Shown here piece by piece: positions 1-11,480 of a stretch of 64,000 nucleotides of DNA (positions within the stretch are counted from its first letter, which is position 1; each line of letters begins with the position of its first letter). The notes under the pieces were generated by a model, which saw only the letters and a program-made list of their open reading frames with translations, made no database searches and was not told the origin of the DNA. This DNA is from Choristoneura fumiferana (Eukaryota; Arthropoda; Insecta; Lepidoptera; Tortricidae). The stretch is from assembly GCF_025370935.1 (NCBI RefSeq), contig NC_133485.1, positions 8,954,113 to 9,018,112 on the forward strand, given 5' to 3'. Both the position numbers and the translations under genes were made by a program.

Positions 1-191
1 TTAAATGTTAATAATTTGTAATATATCGATGCTTTGTAAATTATAAAAAGTGATAGGAATGAATAAATTAAGGGATAAAGTGGTTAAAGTCAAAGTGATT
101 GAATTGTAAACAAGGTAGATACAACTGATTACAGTGAGTGGTGAAAAGTTTGCCATGAAACACTGTTTTGCCGATAGGCGTATGACAGTAA

Positions 192-435
192 TCTCACTAA
201 TATAATAAATGCGAAAGTTTTTAAGTCTGTTTGTTCGTTTGTTTATTTATTTGGTTCTTTGTTTGTTACTTCATCACGTCTAAACCGCTGAACCGATTTA
301 GATGAAATTCGTTATACAGATAATTTGAGTCCCAGGGAAGGACATAGGATAGTTTTTATCCCGGTAAATTTCATAGTTCCAGCGGGATAGTGAAAACCGA
401 ATCCTCCGCGGACGGAGTCGCGGGTAACAGGCTAG
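192..435 (+). mobile_element. Short non-autonomous Helitron
   Basis: The element begins TCTCACTAATATAATAAATG after an A and ends CTAG before a T, the Helitron pattern of TC and CTRR ends inserted between A and T. A GC-rich hairpin (CCGCG, 8-nt loop, CGCGG at 406-423) lies 8 bases upstream of the CTAG, as Helitron 3' ends require. The interior has the 'TAAACCGCTGAACCGATTTAGATGA' type of text shared by many lepidopteran copies, split here over 283-306. No coding capacity remains. Relatives or fragments lie at 26143, 28340, 45085 and 60168. Confidence 0.8.
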
Positions 436-1300
436 TACTTGATACAATTAAAAGTACTTATATTAGAATTCAAAAAAGTTAAGTATAGATAAAATAATGA
501 TTCCAGAAATAACAACGCTAATAAAGTTTAATTACTTATTTAAATAAAATTATCTGCTAAAATTTGTTTAAATATCTGGTTCATTGCATATAACATTACG
601 AGTATGGAGTCATAAATATGTTGATGAAATGAATCAAAATACTGAATGAAACGAGCCACATATTTACAATGGTGGAATTGGATCGTAAAGCAGAAACATC
701 TGCTGTCGATTTAATTTTAAGAGCCTATCCAAATAACATGAAACCAGGGGGATGGTGCGCTTTATTAGCATTTTTGAGCATAAATTTTATGGCTGTTTAA
801 TGATAATAAGGCCATAAATATTTAATAGGCATAAAGATGAATAGAAAAACTACCATCTGACACCAGTTGAAGAGAGGTTATTATACTTTAGAGATTCTAA
901 TCGAGCTGTTTGACGGCGCTTGAACAAACAGCCAAGCCAATATTGGTCGATTCTCCAACCGAATAGTGTCAGTAACAAGAGCAATTATCCCGAACAATGG
1001 CATAATGGGAGTGGTCCTGAGAGCCAGCATGTGTTAGATTTCACCATCGATCCTATTCCGCGCGTCTGATGTCATCTGGGCCACTCGATTGTCGCGGTGC
1101 GTGCGACTGTTGCGCAAACGCGTCGGACATCTCTATTAGACACGAGATCGTAAATGCCGTGAAATGTAATGTAACTATAGTAGTGTAAATGTGGTAGAGA
1201 CTCATTGGTCTTGCATTAATATCACATAGGTAGGTAGTAGGTATGGTGTTTGTTGATCACAGTTTTAAAAAGTCCGTTGGTAAAAACTTTGTTATGTTCT
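436..1300. other. Unique AT-rich stretch with a CpG-rich patch
   Basis: No repeat or gene was recognised. The part at about 1020-1145 is richer in CG dinucleotides than its surroundings (CCGCGCGTCTG, GTCGCGGTGCGTGCGAC, AACGCGTCGGAC) and has no repeat relative in the window, so it could be a regulatory or conserved segment. That is inference only. Confidence 0.3.
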
Positions 1301-1302
1301 TA

Positions 1303-1366
1303 TTTAGTTAATAAGATGTACAATGGTGAACTTATCCCTTAAAGGGATCTCGTCCAGTTAAGCTTT
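1303..1366 (-). repeat. LINE-type 3' tail fragment, copy 1
   Basis: Read on the minus strand this contains GAGATCCCTTTAAGGGATAAG followed by a GTACATCTTATTAAC-like stretch. The same text recurs on the plus strand at 7612-7665. Short tails of this kind are common 3' ends of lepidopteran non-LTR elements; the assignment to a LINE is from memory of the motif, not from coding sequence. Confidence 0.5.
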
Positions 1367-2825
1367 GCATGTTTAACAGGATTTTTCTCAAATAGTGATT
1401 TAAATGTATTTTTAATTAATTCCACATGTTTATTTGTTTTTCTTCTGCATGTAATTTTTGCATGAAATTTTCCACTATACAAAGTAGGATACCTGTTTAC
1501 AGAGTAACGGTGTCTCTTAGCACAGGTATTTTTTTACTTAAAAAGAGGCACCAGCGGTAATGTAATAATGTACCCTCAAGAAATTTAATAAATGTTTTTT
1601 TTTTATTTATTTTTTCTTGTGACTTTTGCTTGCTTACACCGACGGTCAACAGTGTCAATTGATACTTGGAGAAATATTTATGCTTCCCATATCAACTTGA
1701 CGGGGAAACATAAATATAATAAGATAAGATTATAATTTGGCATAAAATCATAAGAACACAAATACCACCATGCAAAATGTATCAGCCAAGCATATGTAAA
1801 CAATGCTTGATGTTAGCGAACATTCAAGGAGATTTAGGTAGGTACATAACAGTTTGCTTGAGAGTTCAGTACACAAACTTAAAAGCGAATTTGTTGTTGG
1901 TATTTCCTTATCACTGAGATAAGAAAAGGCATATAGGAGAAAAACATGAGAAGGGAAGTTAAAATTTGTAATGTTTTCGAAAATTTAATATTAGAATGTG
2001 AATGACATGAGGATTGATTGACAGATTGGGAATGAATGTGCGCCAGAAATAAGTTACTCATTCTTTTGAAAGTTATTCACATGAACCAAAATGTTTTGTT
2101 AATGTAATGATAATGATTTACACGTTACGTTGCTTTGATGTCCTATCAAGATTTTGCGGATGTGGTGATATAAAGTAGGCAAGGTAAATAGATTTCGTTG
2201 GTATGTATAGGTAGCATGCAGTTATAAATCCGTTCACATCCCATAATGGAAGAAGCGGCGCGTGCGTCAGTATTTCAATGGAATTTTTAAGAGCAGCGAG
2301 ACTAAACCAAATCCACGCATGCGCAGATGTTGGCTTGCGGTTGCGCTTTGAAATCATAACATAACGGATCCTGACAAAGCTTATACTATGCAAAAACTTT
2401 TGCATTGTATTTGTGATCAAATGCAAAGATTTGATTTTTCATTTGAAATTTTGGATCCATAATAAAATAAATCAAATAATCAGAATAAAATTGTATCTTA
2501 CCTAACAAATTGTTTCGGCCAGCCTGCAAACTTGTAGATTTCTTAAACCAAAAAAAAAGTTTTCGTGATATTTCGCACCTTGTCTAGATAGAGCTGAATA
2601 CATAAGATAAATGTCCGAGTGCTCAACAGCCAATAGATTAAACCCTGCTGTCACCTCTATTGCTAATGACATACCTAAAATTAAAGATGGCAACTATTGG
2701 GACAGTGACGAGCATTCGTACGTTTGACTTACACCTTAGTAAAAACATGGCTACATTTATATCTTCACTTCAATCTGGACATGCCCTGACATTCACGACG
2801 TTGCGTATCTAAATCTAAGGGCACA
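1367..2825. other. No recognised feature
   Basis: AT-rich unique sequence. The subregion 2235-2350 is less AT-rich and carries CGCATGCGCAG, which resembles an NRF-1/Ewg binding site. A minus-strand open frame of 102 codons (2118-2426) crosses it but has no recognisable domain and is probably a by-product of composition. Confidence 0.3.
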
Positions 2826-2907
2826 GCAGGGCTACTATGAAACTCAAAATTCGAAGTTCGTATCGTACGAAACGAACTTCGAATTTAGAGTTTCGTAGTA
2901 GCCCTGC
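2826..2907. mobile_element. Palindromic MITE (GGGCTACTAC family), copy 1
   Basis: Left arm 2826-2860 and right arm 2873-2907 are inverted copies matching at 33 of 35 positions, with a 12-base loop. The ends read GCAGGGCTACTA and TAGTAGCCCTGC. This is a minimal foldback element. Other members lie at 35931, 57059 and 63907, where a longer middle with GTCCCTCTC and GAGAGGGAC-like text is kept. Confidence 0.8.
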
Positions 2908-3364
2908 CGCAGTATAAAAAAGGAGCAGTATTCCGTCTCGGCAGCGTCCTTAATATAACGCGCGATAGGGCTACCTCTACGTACTATATAAGTGTCACTC
3001 TTCAGTTATTTGATTTGATAATGTCACATGAAATTTAAAGTAGGGAAAGGATTAGGAGAGATTTAAAAATGGACTAAGTAGTGTTAAACAGAAATGCATT
3101 TTACGTTATTATTTTAATAAAACACAAAACGTATTATGTTTTAAACGGTTTTATTTGGCTTCATCACTACGTATAATTGTTACCTAAAAATTAGCTACGG
3201 CGAAGTATTTCCGCCTCTTCTGGGATGTGCGAAAAGCTTTATTGTCGAATTTAAGAGTATAAATTGAACAAAGATATTTTGACTTTGACTTTGATAAAAA
3301 ATTCGCATTCTGTTAAATAACTTCAATAGATGTCTACGATTATATTATATTATATTAGATGAAT
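2908..3364. other. Unique stretch with a TATA-like motif
   Basis: Immediately right of the palindrome is TATAAAAAAGGAGCAG (2913-2928). The surrounding 28 bases (2911-2938) recur in inverted orientation at 3537-3564 with two differences. The rest is AT-rich with no recognised gene. Confidence 0.35.
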
Positions 3365-3680
3365 TTAAACATCCGTACACCGAACAATACTGTTTATATC
3401 GTTGTGACATATTAAGGTACGTAATAAATGGGCGTACGAGTCCGTCCGTAACCGCGGAGCACTTGCGACTGATGGTTGCCGAGGTATGCTAAGAATTGGC
3501 GCGTAGGTATAACTTGCGTTCCGGCCGTTTGTATGAAGACGGTATACTGCTCCTTTTTTGTACTGTGCGTACACCACGTATGGTTGGTAGTCGATGTACA
3601 TACGCCTTTTAACTTGAATGCGGCAGAAAGGCGCGTCGTCACGCGCGGATCGGCGGCAAACTAATCTGCTACGGTGAGTG
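3365..3680. other. CpG-rich unique segment, possible exon or promoter
   Basis: This stretch is visibly richer in CG than its flanks and carries two overlapping minus-strand open frames (3412-3642, 76 codons; 3365-3601, 78 codons starting MYIDYQPYVVYAQYKKGAVY). On the plus strand it is followed by a donor-like ACGGTGAGTG at 3670-3679. Neither protein was recognised. Two overlapping frames of similar length argue that composition, not selection, keeps them open, so this is described rather than called as a gene. Confidence 0.25.
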
Positions 3681-6600
3681 AACTGTCATACACTGAGTGC
3701 ATTACTTCTGTATCGTGGTTACAGCGTGCTAACGCTTATAATTAGAACGTTTCGCTCACACCCTGTTTGGCTTGGAATACAACAACTGCGAGACTAGGTT
3801 AAAATCGTATGCAAAAATAGAGAGGTACAGGTATTGTAGATAATCAGGCTCATAACTGCGGTGAAATATAATCGTAGTCAAAACTCTGAACATCCCTGAT
3901 AACTTTTTCCTGTCATAAAATCTCGATGAAACTCATAAAAGGGAACACCAAAAAGATATCATTCAATCTTAAAACAAATCGTTTCACAAGCTAACATAAA
4001 CAAAGGTTGAATTGAAAACCGCCTCTTTTTCTTGACTTCAGCTAAACAAAGCAGTTTCTCGTATTTTTTACACCTAGTCTGCAGAAAAATAGGTCACCCG
4101 ACATAGTGAAATCCGTCAAAGCGAATGAAAGGTCAGCTAAAATATCAGTATGGCAATAAAACAGTTTCAAATTTAAGACTACCATGACATTGTACAAAAT
4201 GCATGTCTTCACTTAAAGGTACCGGAAGAATTAGCTCATATTTCTATGTATAAACAATACGAATCTGACTTCCGTTATTTCAATTTATGGAGTTCAAGTA
4301 TTATCAAAATAATATCATAACGTTTATTCTGTAAATAGGCCGCAAATGGCTCTTTCACTCGTCACTTTTTTATGCTACCAACGCCTTCGGAAAGACCATC
4401 ATTGCCAAGAAGAAATGAAAAAATATTTAATTTAATCGTAGCTGTACACCTAGTACACCAAGAGGTGTGGTGGTATGTCTTTTTGCGCAATGGTATACAA
4501 GTAGCTCGGGCAGAGTTAAATTTAAACAAGAGGGAATTCTGGTTAAGCTTTGCCCTTGTTTCGTGACCGCAACGTAGCAGCATGGATTAATGTGAGATTT
4601 TTTTTACTACAGGAAAGGCATTCTACCGGTGTGTGCAGTAAAATAAGATTGATAGAAGCTTGGAAATGCTATCAACAAAATGTCTTTGTAACTGGAAACT
4701 ATAAAACAGCTATTCATTCAATTTCCTAGAGCGAAAACACAATTGCCAGATTGTCCTAGATCCCGTTGGAATTCACCGAGCTTCGCGAACTAAAAGGCAA
4801 TAGACAAACTCCATCGTAGTTCGTAGACAACAGATGTTCTTTTTATCAAAGCGTAACTCCTCGAGTTTACTTCGTCCTCTTTCACGTATCTAGATCGACG
4901 TAGTTACGCAACGAGCTACACTTACCTGGTATATAGAGCCTTGTTCGTATGCACAGGCATGAAGGATAAAGCGGGTAGCGACGGTAGGTATAAACCTTTT
5001 GACATTTACTGTCGTGATGAATGAAACACTCGAGTTGTCCACATTTTATATTCCGTGTACATTCGATCTGTCCAAAGTGTGTTAAGTTAAGTTGAACGAT
5101 AATTATAAGGGAAATTAATTTCCCATTGATTTACATTATACCTTAATAATTTGTTAGTTGAATGAAACTGCGCGTGTTGATTTGGGTTAAGCTCATAAGA
5201 CTAGCGTAGAGGTTAGGTACTTAACTACTGCTCGGCTCTCGAAAGGAACATAACAAGAATTTATAAGCATTTGTTCCACTCGCATAACAGCAATCGGATT
5301 CATCTCGTTAGTAAGACCGACCCGACGTCCGGTCTTTCAATCATTTTTCTTATCACGTATCGCGTTCTCCTTAAGTAGCTATTCAATTCAATATTTCAGC
5401 ACTATATATCTGGCATTGTTTTCGTTAACGATTTCAAAAGGCAGATATTTTTCCACTTGTCCTTCCTTGCTCGCCGCATTCTTATATCGTCCATTTCCTA
5501 TCTAGTCCACATTCCTGCATGGTTCACATTATTTTGAGTCTGAGATATCAGCAATAAATATCCTAAAAGAAAAAAGTACATGTTGCGATAACAGGTTGAC
5601 CCTAATTTTCGAGGAGTACCTATACTATGAATTATGAAAGTTAACTGTTTGTGTTAAGAAATGTGTGTGGATTAGCACTGTGTACCGTATATGAATGTAG
5701 ACACGATAGGATGTCGTCGACGTTGACGAGTTAGGAAAATGACGAAATAAGACTGTGGCCGAAGTTTTCTCTGAGCCGAGACTGTGTTGTGCAGATTATT
5801 CTGAGCTCCAAAAACGCTCATATCCGCTAATGCTGCTGGCTGTCCAAGTCCAAGTGATAAAAAAAAAAAAACGAACATTTGAAATAGTTCCTAGATGGTT
5901 AAGAACTTGAAAAAAAACCAAGAACTTGCATATGAAGATGTAACATTGACCATGTTAACACAAATACTTATAACGTCCGTTGAATATGTATTCTCAGAAA
6001 ACTGTTCTTTTAGCCGTGTCTAAAATGTGTTAAAGCTTTTTTTATGGTAAAATCGTAAGTAATTTTTACGGCACATAGTTACTATGATAATGAATGAAAT
6101 ATGAAAGCATAAAACCGAAGAGTAATCGGACTACCGGTAATTCACCGCGATATCCATGTTTAGTCTACACATCAACCCGTCAGGGCAACGTCCGATTAAA
6201 CCTCATTACGAAAGTGCATAGCTAATGTTAAAGCTATAAGATAATTGCCTGCAGGTTAATCGGATTAGTTCATGCCCTATTTCATGATTTGCCGTAAAGG
6301 ATTGGTAAATAGTACACGTGTCATAGGCCGCTTGATACGGGTCTGCTCTATAAAATAAAGTACCTACATTTTATGAGCCATGAAATAAACCAATTGACTT
6401 GTGGAGTTAAAAGGTGAAATGCCTTCGAAATGTTTGCTAATGGAATTTGAGATAAAGATTGGCATGTAATGCTATGTTTCCGTATCTTTATTTAGTGTTT
6501 TATCGTATTCAGATTGAGTACCCTCATATAATCAATAATGGAATGGATAAGTTAAAGGTAACAGCAAAGTCTGTCACTATAATAAAACAATGGTCGAATG

Positions 6601-6740
6601 AATAAAGAAAAGCTTTTTCTTTCACATATTATACTTGTTTATATTATTATGAAGAGAATGCTTTATATGGCAGTGTCAAATTTAATTGTTATTGTGAAGC
6701 ATTTGCTTCAAATATTTAAAGTGAATGCTCATCATGAGGC
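3681..6740. other. Long unique AT-rich stretch
   Basis: No gene, transposase remnant or clear inverted repeat was found on either strand. Short overlapping open frames near 4360-4583 and 5672-5878 have no domain features. It is best described as intergenic or intronic sequence. Confidence 0.4.
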
Positions 6741-7300
6741 CTACGCGTCTGTTCCAGACGAATTTTGGCGTGGCGCCTGTGCACAACGTCTTTGGTGACT
6801 GACCAGACCGATGCGAGAGCGACATGTTCGCCCACAGGCCAGACAAGAGAAGTCTGCGGATGTTGGTGCAGAACCGCCTTGGTGTCGTTTCTGTCTCTTG
6901 TCAGCAAGTGCCTTGAGCCAGGCCTCATCGCAATACTTGCGACCCTCCAATACCCGTCCGCGCCAATCTGTGCGTTTCCCCGCCAACATTTCCCAGTCAA
7001 GGTGGTCAATTTTGAAGGCGGCCATGTCTCGCTTAGCGCAGTCCATAAATCTGAGCAAAGGTCTCCCGACGTTTCTCTTGGCATTAGCCACTGCGCCGAG
7101 CATGACATGACGTGGTAATTGAGAGGGCTCCATTCTAGGCACGTGCCCTAGCCAACGTAAGCGTCTCTGTTTGAGAAGAGCGATTAGGCTAGGCAGCTGT
7201 GCAATTTCTAGAACCCTCTCGTTGGTGACCCTGTCTTGTCATGAAATACCCAGGATCCTACTCAGACAGCGCATGTAGAAGGAGTTTAACCGACTGAATG
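6741..7300 (-). pseudogene. Non-LTR retrotransposon 3' coding end, broken
   Basis: Read on the minus strand, 7300 down to 6741 encodes the C-terminal part of a LINE polyprotein downstream of the reverse transcriptase. The order is: a segment LNSFYMRCLSRILGIS; then a stop where related elements have W (TGA at 7241-7239); then QDRVTNERVLEIAQL; then RRLRWLGHVPRMEP; then GRPLLRF.D..KRD; and finally a Cys/His motif with spacing C-x2-C-x12-H-x4-C (CLACGRTC...SHQRRC), followed by a stop at 6743-6741. The WLGH-R and terminal zinc-finger-like pattern is typical of arthropod Jockey/CR1-like elements. The frame is otherwise continuous for 133 codons from the ATG at 7142. It is a 5'-truncated dead copy; the subfamily was not determined. 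Confidence 0.85.
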
Positions 7301-7604
7301 CTAATTCTTTTTTATTCATACATATACCTACAGCCCAATTTCTTGTAATATTTTGAGGAAGAAAGAGTGTGCAAAACACTTTTTTAAGAGTTAAATTTCA
7401 ATTACTGTACTTCATTTGAATAACGGGACTAGAAGTACTTATTTCGTTCCCATTTATATACTAAAACACACATATATAATACTTGGCGAACAATGTTGCC
7501 GACTTCGTTGTTTGAGTATCTAACTCATTTAAATCTGTTAATACAATTTTATTTGAATTAATTTTAGAGCACGTTTGTCTAGGTCACACACAATAGAGCT
7601 CTCA
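7301..7604. other. No recognised feature
   Basis: AT-rich sequence between the LINE remnant and the 3' tail fragment. Nothing was recognised. Confidence 0.4.
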
Positions 7605-7700
7605 AAGGTTGACTGGTAGAGATCCTTTAAAGGGATAAATGCGCCTTTGTACATATATCTTATTGTTTGTCAATTGTGTTTGTTTACTTATTTTGTACAA
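7605..7700 (+). repeat. LINE-type 3' tail fragment, copy 2
   Basis: Contains GGTAGAGATCCTTTAAAGGG followed by ATAAATGCGCCTTTGTACAT and a T-rich run, matching in inverse the piece at 1303-1366. It lies 300 bases beyond the LINE remnant and in the opposite orientation, so it is a separate insertion. Confidence 0.5.
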
Positions 7701-8914
7701 TGAAGTCAACATACAAACATACCTTAAAGGCACATTCAAGAGGTCAAATGAAGTTAATTTCTCCAAGATACCTACCAGTGAACTAACTCTTTTAATTAGG
7801 AATGAAGATAATTATTCGCAGTAAAACTGTGTAAAGGGTCTTAGTACCAATATGAGGTCTTTGAAAGTACGTGACCCACACATATTTAGCATAAGGTTTA
7901 AAAAGTGAGATTTTTGATGTTTTTGATGTCACGTAAATGTTACTCGCTTAGTTTGTAAATTTTAAAATTTGGCCTTTAATATTGACTGGGAAGTAATTCA
8001 ATGTAAGAAAAAATAAAACCGATTAGGCCAATTTAATTACATCATTTAAAATAAAGCTAATTATCAGGTAGTTTCTATTAATAACTGAGCCGTCAGACGA
8101 AGTTAACGGAATTCAAAAACATCACGGTGTATTTAGATATAGTAATAGCCGAGTGGGCGCATACAAAACAAGTACATAACTAAGCTGCCGTTCTGCCGAC
8201 ACAGCGGACGCCGACGTAACATGAGCTGACTAAGGCGAAGGAAATTTTTATTGGGACAAAAACTGCGGTTTCTTGTCGCTCGACGAGAAGAAATAACATG
8301 AAATGAAAAATTCATGTCACACTATTGAATCGCTTTTGGAAAATGCCGAATGCATTTCTCATCGAACGACTTGACGAGAAATATTGTTCTCCCCCGCTTG
8401 TATTATGATATTATGACTTGTCACAATCAATCAAGCTGTTTGAGCTGCAGTGCGTGTCAAAGAAAATAGAAATTCATCACTTTTTCTGGCAGCAGTCCGG
8501 TAAATAATTACTCACCCAATTGTCTCAATTACTTTAAATAATGAAATAATATCGACGAAGGAAAACCGCAAGTAAATTAGGTGTAATCGCTGCAATAAAA
8601 TTATGCCTGCAAAAAATAATGAATAAAATAACTCATCGAGAACTATGACATTTCCTGTGTAGGTAAAACGCTTACCACAGTAATTCTCTAAGAGGATAAC
8701 ACAATGTTCGCTGCTGAGCTGTTAGATAAGCTCATATTCTGAACAAACGACTTATGATGTAGGTGTAAGTGCATTACTACTGTAACTGGACTGGACCTAA
8801 ATAAATACATTGATTAATTAAGCTGGACACCTTGAAAGAGACAATAGAACTCGTAACGGGAGTCTTCATAAAATAGAAAACAGAAAATCATCAATTTTAA
8901 ATGGCGTCAGTGTA
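7701..8914. other. No recognised feature
   Basis: Unique AT-rich sequence. No tRNA, repeat relative or coding segment was seen. Confidence 0.4.
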
Positions 8915-8916
8915 TC

Positions 8917-9095
8917 TGGTCCAGCGGTGGTGTAGGGGTTATAGCACGCAGCACGGATTGCTGTGTTCAATTCCCAGCGCTGGTCTCTTTTTCTGGTTTT
9001 TCTGTGCATCCATGTCTCAGTTTGTATTTTCGATATGGTTTCACGGGATACCCGTAAAAGTAACAAATTTGGAGTTGAAATAAAAAAAATACGAA
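8917..9095 (+). mobile_element. tRNA-derived SINE, type 3
   Basis: The head has A-box-like GTGTAGGGGTTATAGCACG and B-box-like GTGTTCAATTCCC about 30 bases later, the spacing of an RNA polymerase III internal promoter. It is followed by a body with CTGTGCATCCATGTCTCAG and an A-rich end (GAAATAAAAAAAATAC). The B box has A for G (TTCAATTCC), so activity is doubtful. Two short frames across it are not genes. Confidence 0.65.
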
Positions 9096-9613
9096 AGGAC
9101 TCCAAAAAACCAATCATAGTCAGTATACTAGTCAAAGACCTGAAATACCTAACAGGGAGGTTATAAATAGCTTAATAGGTTATAAGTAAAATGATTGGTT
9201 GACATTTGAAGCTCATAAGGAAAAAAATATAAGGCTGAAAAATATGGATCAGTGTTTCTGGATCAGTGGATCAGGTACCTACTTGTTGTAATAAAAGTTT
9301 TGGGCTTAGCAACGAAACGACATTGTTATTTTTTTTCCTTACTCCAATTATTTTTATCAAACCTTTAAGAATTCAACGAATCCAACCTAACAAATAAAAA
9401 CCCAGCCTCATTAGTCAAATCTCGAAGCACTGACGATAACGATTGGGCCTTGGGGCCTTTACCTAAAACTAGCCATTTGCTAGAGTACCTAACAAAAAAA
9501 ACACTTATTTGTGACTGACACTGAGACTGCGAATGGGACGTTTAGGCAGTGCCCTTCTTTCCATTACTTAGTCAGAAAATTCTTGAAGTGTACCAGCAGT
9601 TTTTGATCAAAAT
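9096..9613. other. No recognised feature
   Basis: Unique AT-rich sequence. Nothing was recognised on either strand. Confidence 0.4.
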
Positions 9614-10030
9614 TTAATAATATGTAGAACCATTGGCTTGCATATTCATATTACAAACAAGCCGCAAACATTGCATAGGGCCAATAAGCAATCCCATTAC
9701 ACTAGCCGTGAAGTCGCATCCGCAGCATTCAATAACATCCATGCACACAAGCTGGAGCCTTTGTGGCGTTCGACCGTGAATAAACAAACAGGGCCACCTG
9801 CTCGGGAATAAAATAGAATATTTAGCCGATCGATGTGGCGGGATGCGTGAACCGGGCGCGATCTCTACCGGGCACGATATTGATTTCGCTTGCCCGGATT
9901 GACGTGATGGGACGCGACTTGAGATTGATTTGAGAATGCCAATCGATTGCAACCGAGCTGAATTGTCTTTACGACGAACTGATTCGATTCGATGAACGGG
10001 AATAGACGAATTAGTAGCGCCGCGTTTCAT
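9614..10030. promoter_or_regulatory. GC-richer unique island, possible enhancer or exon
   Basis: The composition rises sharply against the AT-rich flanks, with no repeat relative in the window. The minus strand carries an open frame of 138 codons (10030-9614) with no recognisable domain, signal peptide or membrane segment. The DNA has dense factor-like motifs: ATAAACAAACA (forkhead-like), CAATCGATTGCAA, TAAGCAATCCCATTA and TTGACGTGATGG. Regulatory DNA conserved between species often looks like this. A coding role is the less likely alternative. Confidence 0.3.
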
Positions 10031-10728
10031 TAGCTTTTAATATCGCAATATTCCACTTGATTTATAGATTAAGTAAACTTTTACTTATTTTTTGGTTTTG
10101 GTTTTGAATGCATCTTTCTCTTTATCTTCACTTATTTTACAGTGTGTCACATTTAATTTTGTTGTTAATACTTATATGTTTTGCCAAATTTTAAACTAGG
10201 AATTCTCTACTTCGCTTTACGACAAAACTTTAAGCTCTGCACCACTCTTCAAAACCATGAGACATGAACGACCTTATTGATTAATTGTTAGAATTGCCAT
10301 TGTTAACATAACTATTAGGAAGGTACTCTAGGTTTCCAAGCAGAGTAAGAATGTTTAGCACGTATCTTGCTAACTAAATTATATAAAGCTGAAAGAAACT
10401 TTAAAATCAACAGATGACATTATATAAAATTACAGATCTAATGGAATAATGTTATAATTATAAAACAGAGTGCCCATCAATATCATTTGCCAGCTCATTT
10501 TCCTTAACACTACAACTAAGTAATGAGTTAGTGCGAAGGCCTATAAAGTAAAATCTTACGGCTTGAATATTGTAGCGGCAGCTCCTGTAAATATTTGTAT
10601 TCAATTTATTTTGAGATATTGTTTGATTTATAAGCCGGGCAGAGTATTTTGGTGGTGATTACAAAGCCAACGCGTAAATTAATGTGCAGTTATAAAGTTG
10701 AATCATCATTTGACTACATAAAATGAAT

Positions 10729-10730
<2 letters not shown>
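10031..10730. other. No recognised feature
   Basis: Unique AT-rich sequence without a recognised gene or repeat. Confidence 0.4.

Positions 10731-10759
<29 letters not shown>
10731..10759. repeat. (AG)n microsatellite
   Basis: Fourteen and a half uninterrupted AG units. The following AAACATTTATTTACACAT text is often found behind such GA runs in lepidopteran repeats, so it may be one end of a degraded element that runs to about 10880. Confidence 0.9.
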
Positions 10760-10763
<4 letters not shown>

Positions 10764-11047
10764 TTTATTTACACATATTCGATATACATAAAAATACATT
10801 ACATGAAAAATAATAAAAATAACATCGAATAGTATAAAGTAGGCCCCACTCAGCATAATGTTACGGCAAGCCGCAACGCTGTGTGTGTGTTGTTGTTTTG
10901 CGTTTTGTTTGTTGTTGTTGTTATTATATAGGTATCGTGTTTTTTTATTTCCGTTCATTTCGATAGACGTCTCGGTTCATTTATAGAAACTACCTATGCT
11001 ATACAAAAAAAATTATACGTAATATAAATTAACATTCATTTTTATAG

Positions 11048-11227
11048 GTCAAAACCATCATCTTTTCACAGAAAACGGCACTCTGGAAGCCGGAAGAAAT
11101 CATGGCTGCGGAATATAAGGAGTCGACCAGGATCAGTAGTGCAGAGAAACTGTTCCGGATGGCTCAAGATGGAGAAACTTTCAGAGATAACGGCCAACCT
11201 ATATACATTATATGTACATATAGATAG
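11048..11227 (+). CDS. Candidate 3'-terminal coding exon
   Basis: A splice-acceptor-like site (ATTAAC branch-like, then ATTCATTTTTATAG) ends at 11047. Directly behind it an open frame of 59 codons runs to TAG at 11225-11227. The frame opens VKTIIFSQKTALWKPEEIM and ends GQPIYIICTYR. The residue mix (charged, aromatic and Trp residues, few low-complexity runs) and the higher GC of codons 9-50 look protein-like. It has no start codon except Met19 or Met38, so it would need upstream exons, which I did not find. AATAAA at 11263-11268 lies 36 bases past the stop. The last third of the frame and the 3' region are duplicated downstream. I do not recognise the protein. Alternatives are a degraded element fragment or chance. 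Confidence 0.35.
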   Translation, partial: VKTIIFSQKTALWKPEEIMAAEYKESTRISSAEKLFRMAQDGETFRDNGQPIYIICTYR

Positions 11228-11470
11228 TTATGAAAACACAGGCAACTGTAAACAAAATGTCCAATAAAGAAAACCTCAATAATAAACCTTCAGTAGATAT
11301 AAATTAGTAAGTAAATTGTACTCTCAATTTACTTTCTAGTGATATCCAAGTATGTGTCATTCATACATTTGTTAAAGTGATAATAAAAAGAGAATTAAAA
11401 TACCTCTAGTTTTTTTGTATAGATAGTCCGACCGATATAATAATACGCATATAACCCAGTGTCTCGCATT
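11143..11470 (+). repeat. Tandem duplication, unit 1
   Basis: This unit runs from GAGAAACTGTTCC (inside the candidate exon) through the AATAAA-containing 3' region to GTGTCTCGCATTA. It is repeated in direct orientation at 11481-11794. Unit 1 has 23 bases (AAATTAGTAAGTAAATTGTACTC region near 11302) that unit 2 lacks. Confidence 0.9.
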
Positions 11471-11480
11471 ATTGTGCATT

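Noticed and set aside
3365..3642. Two overlapping minus-strand frames
   Set aside because: Two frames open over the same bases suggest composition; kept only as a CpG-rich segment.
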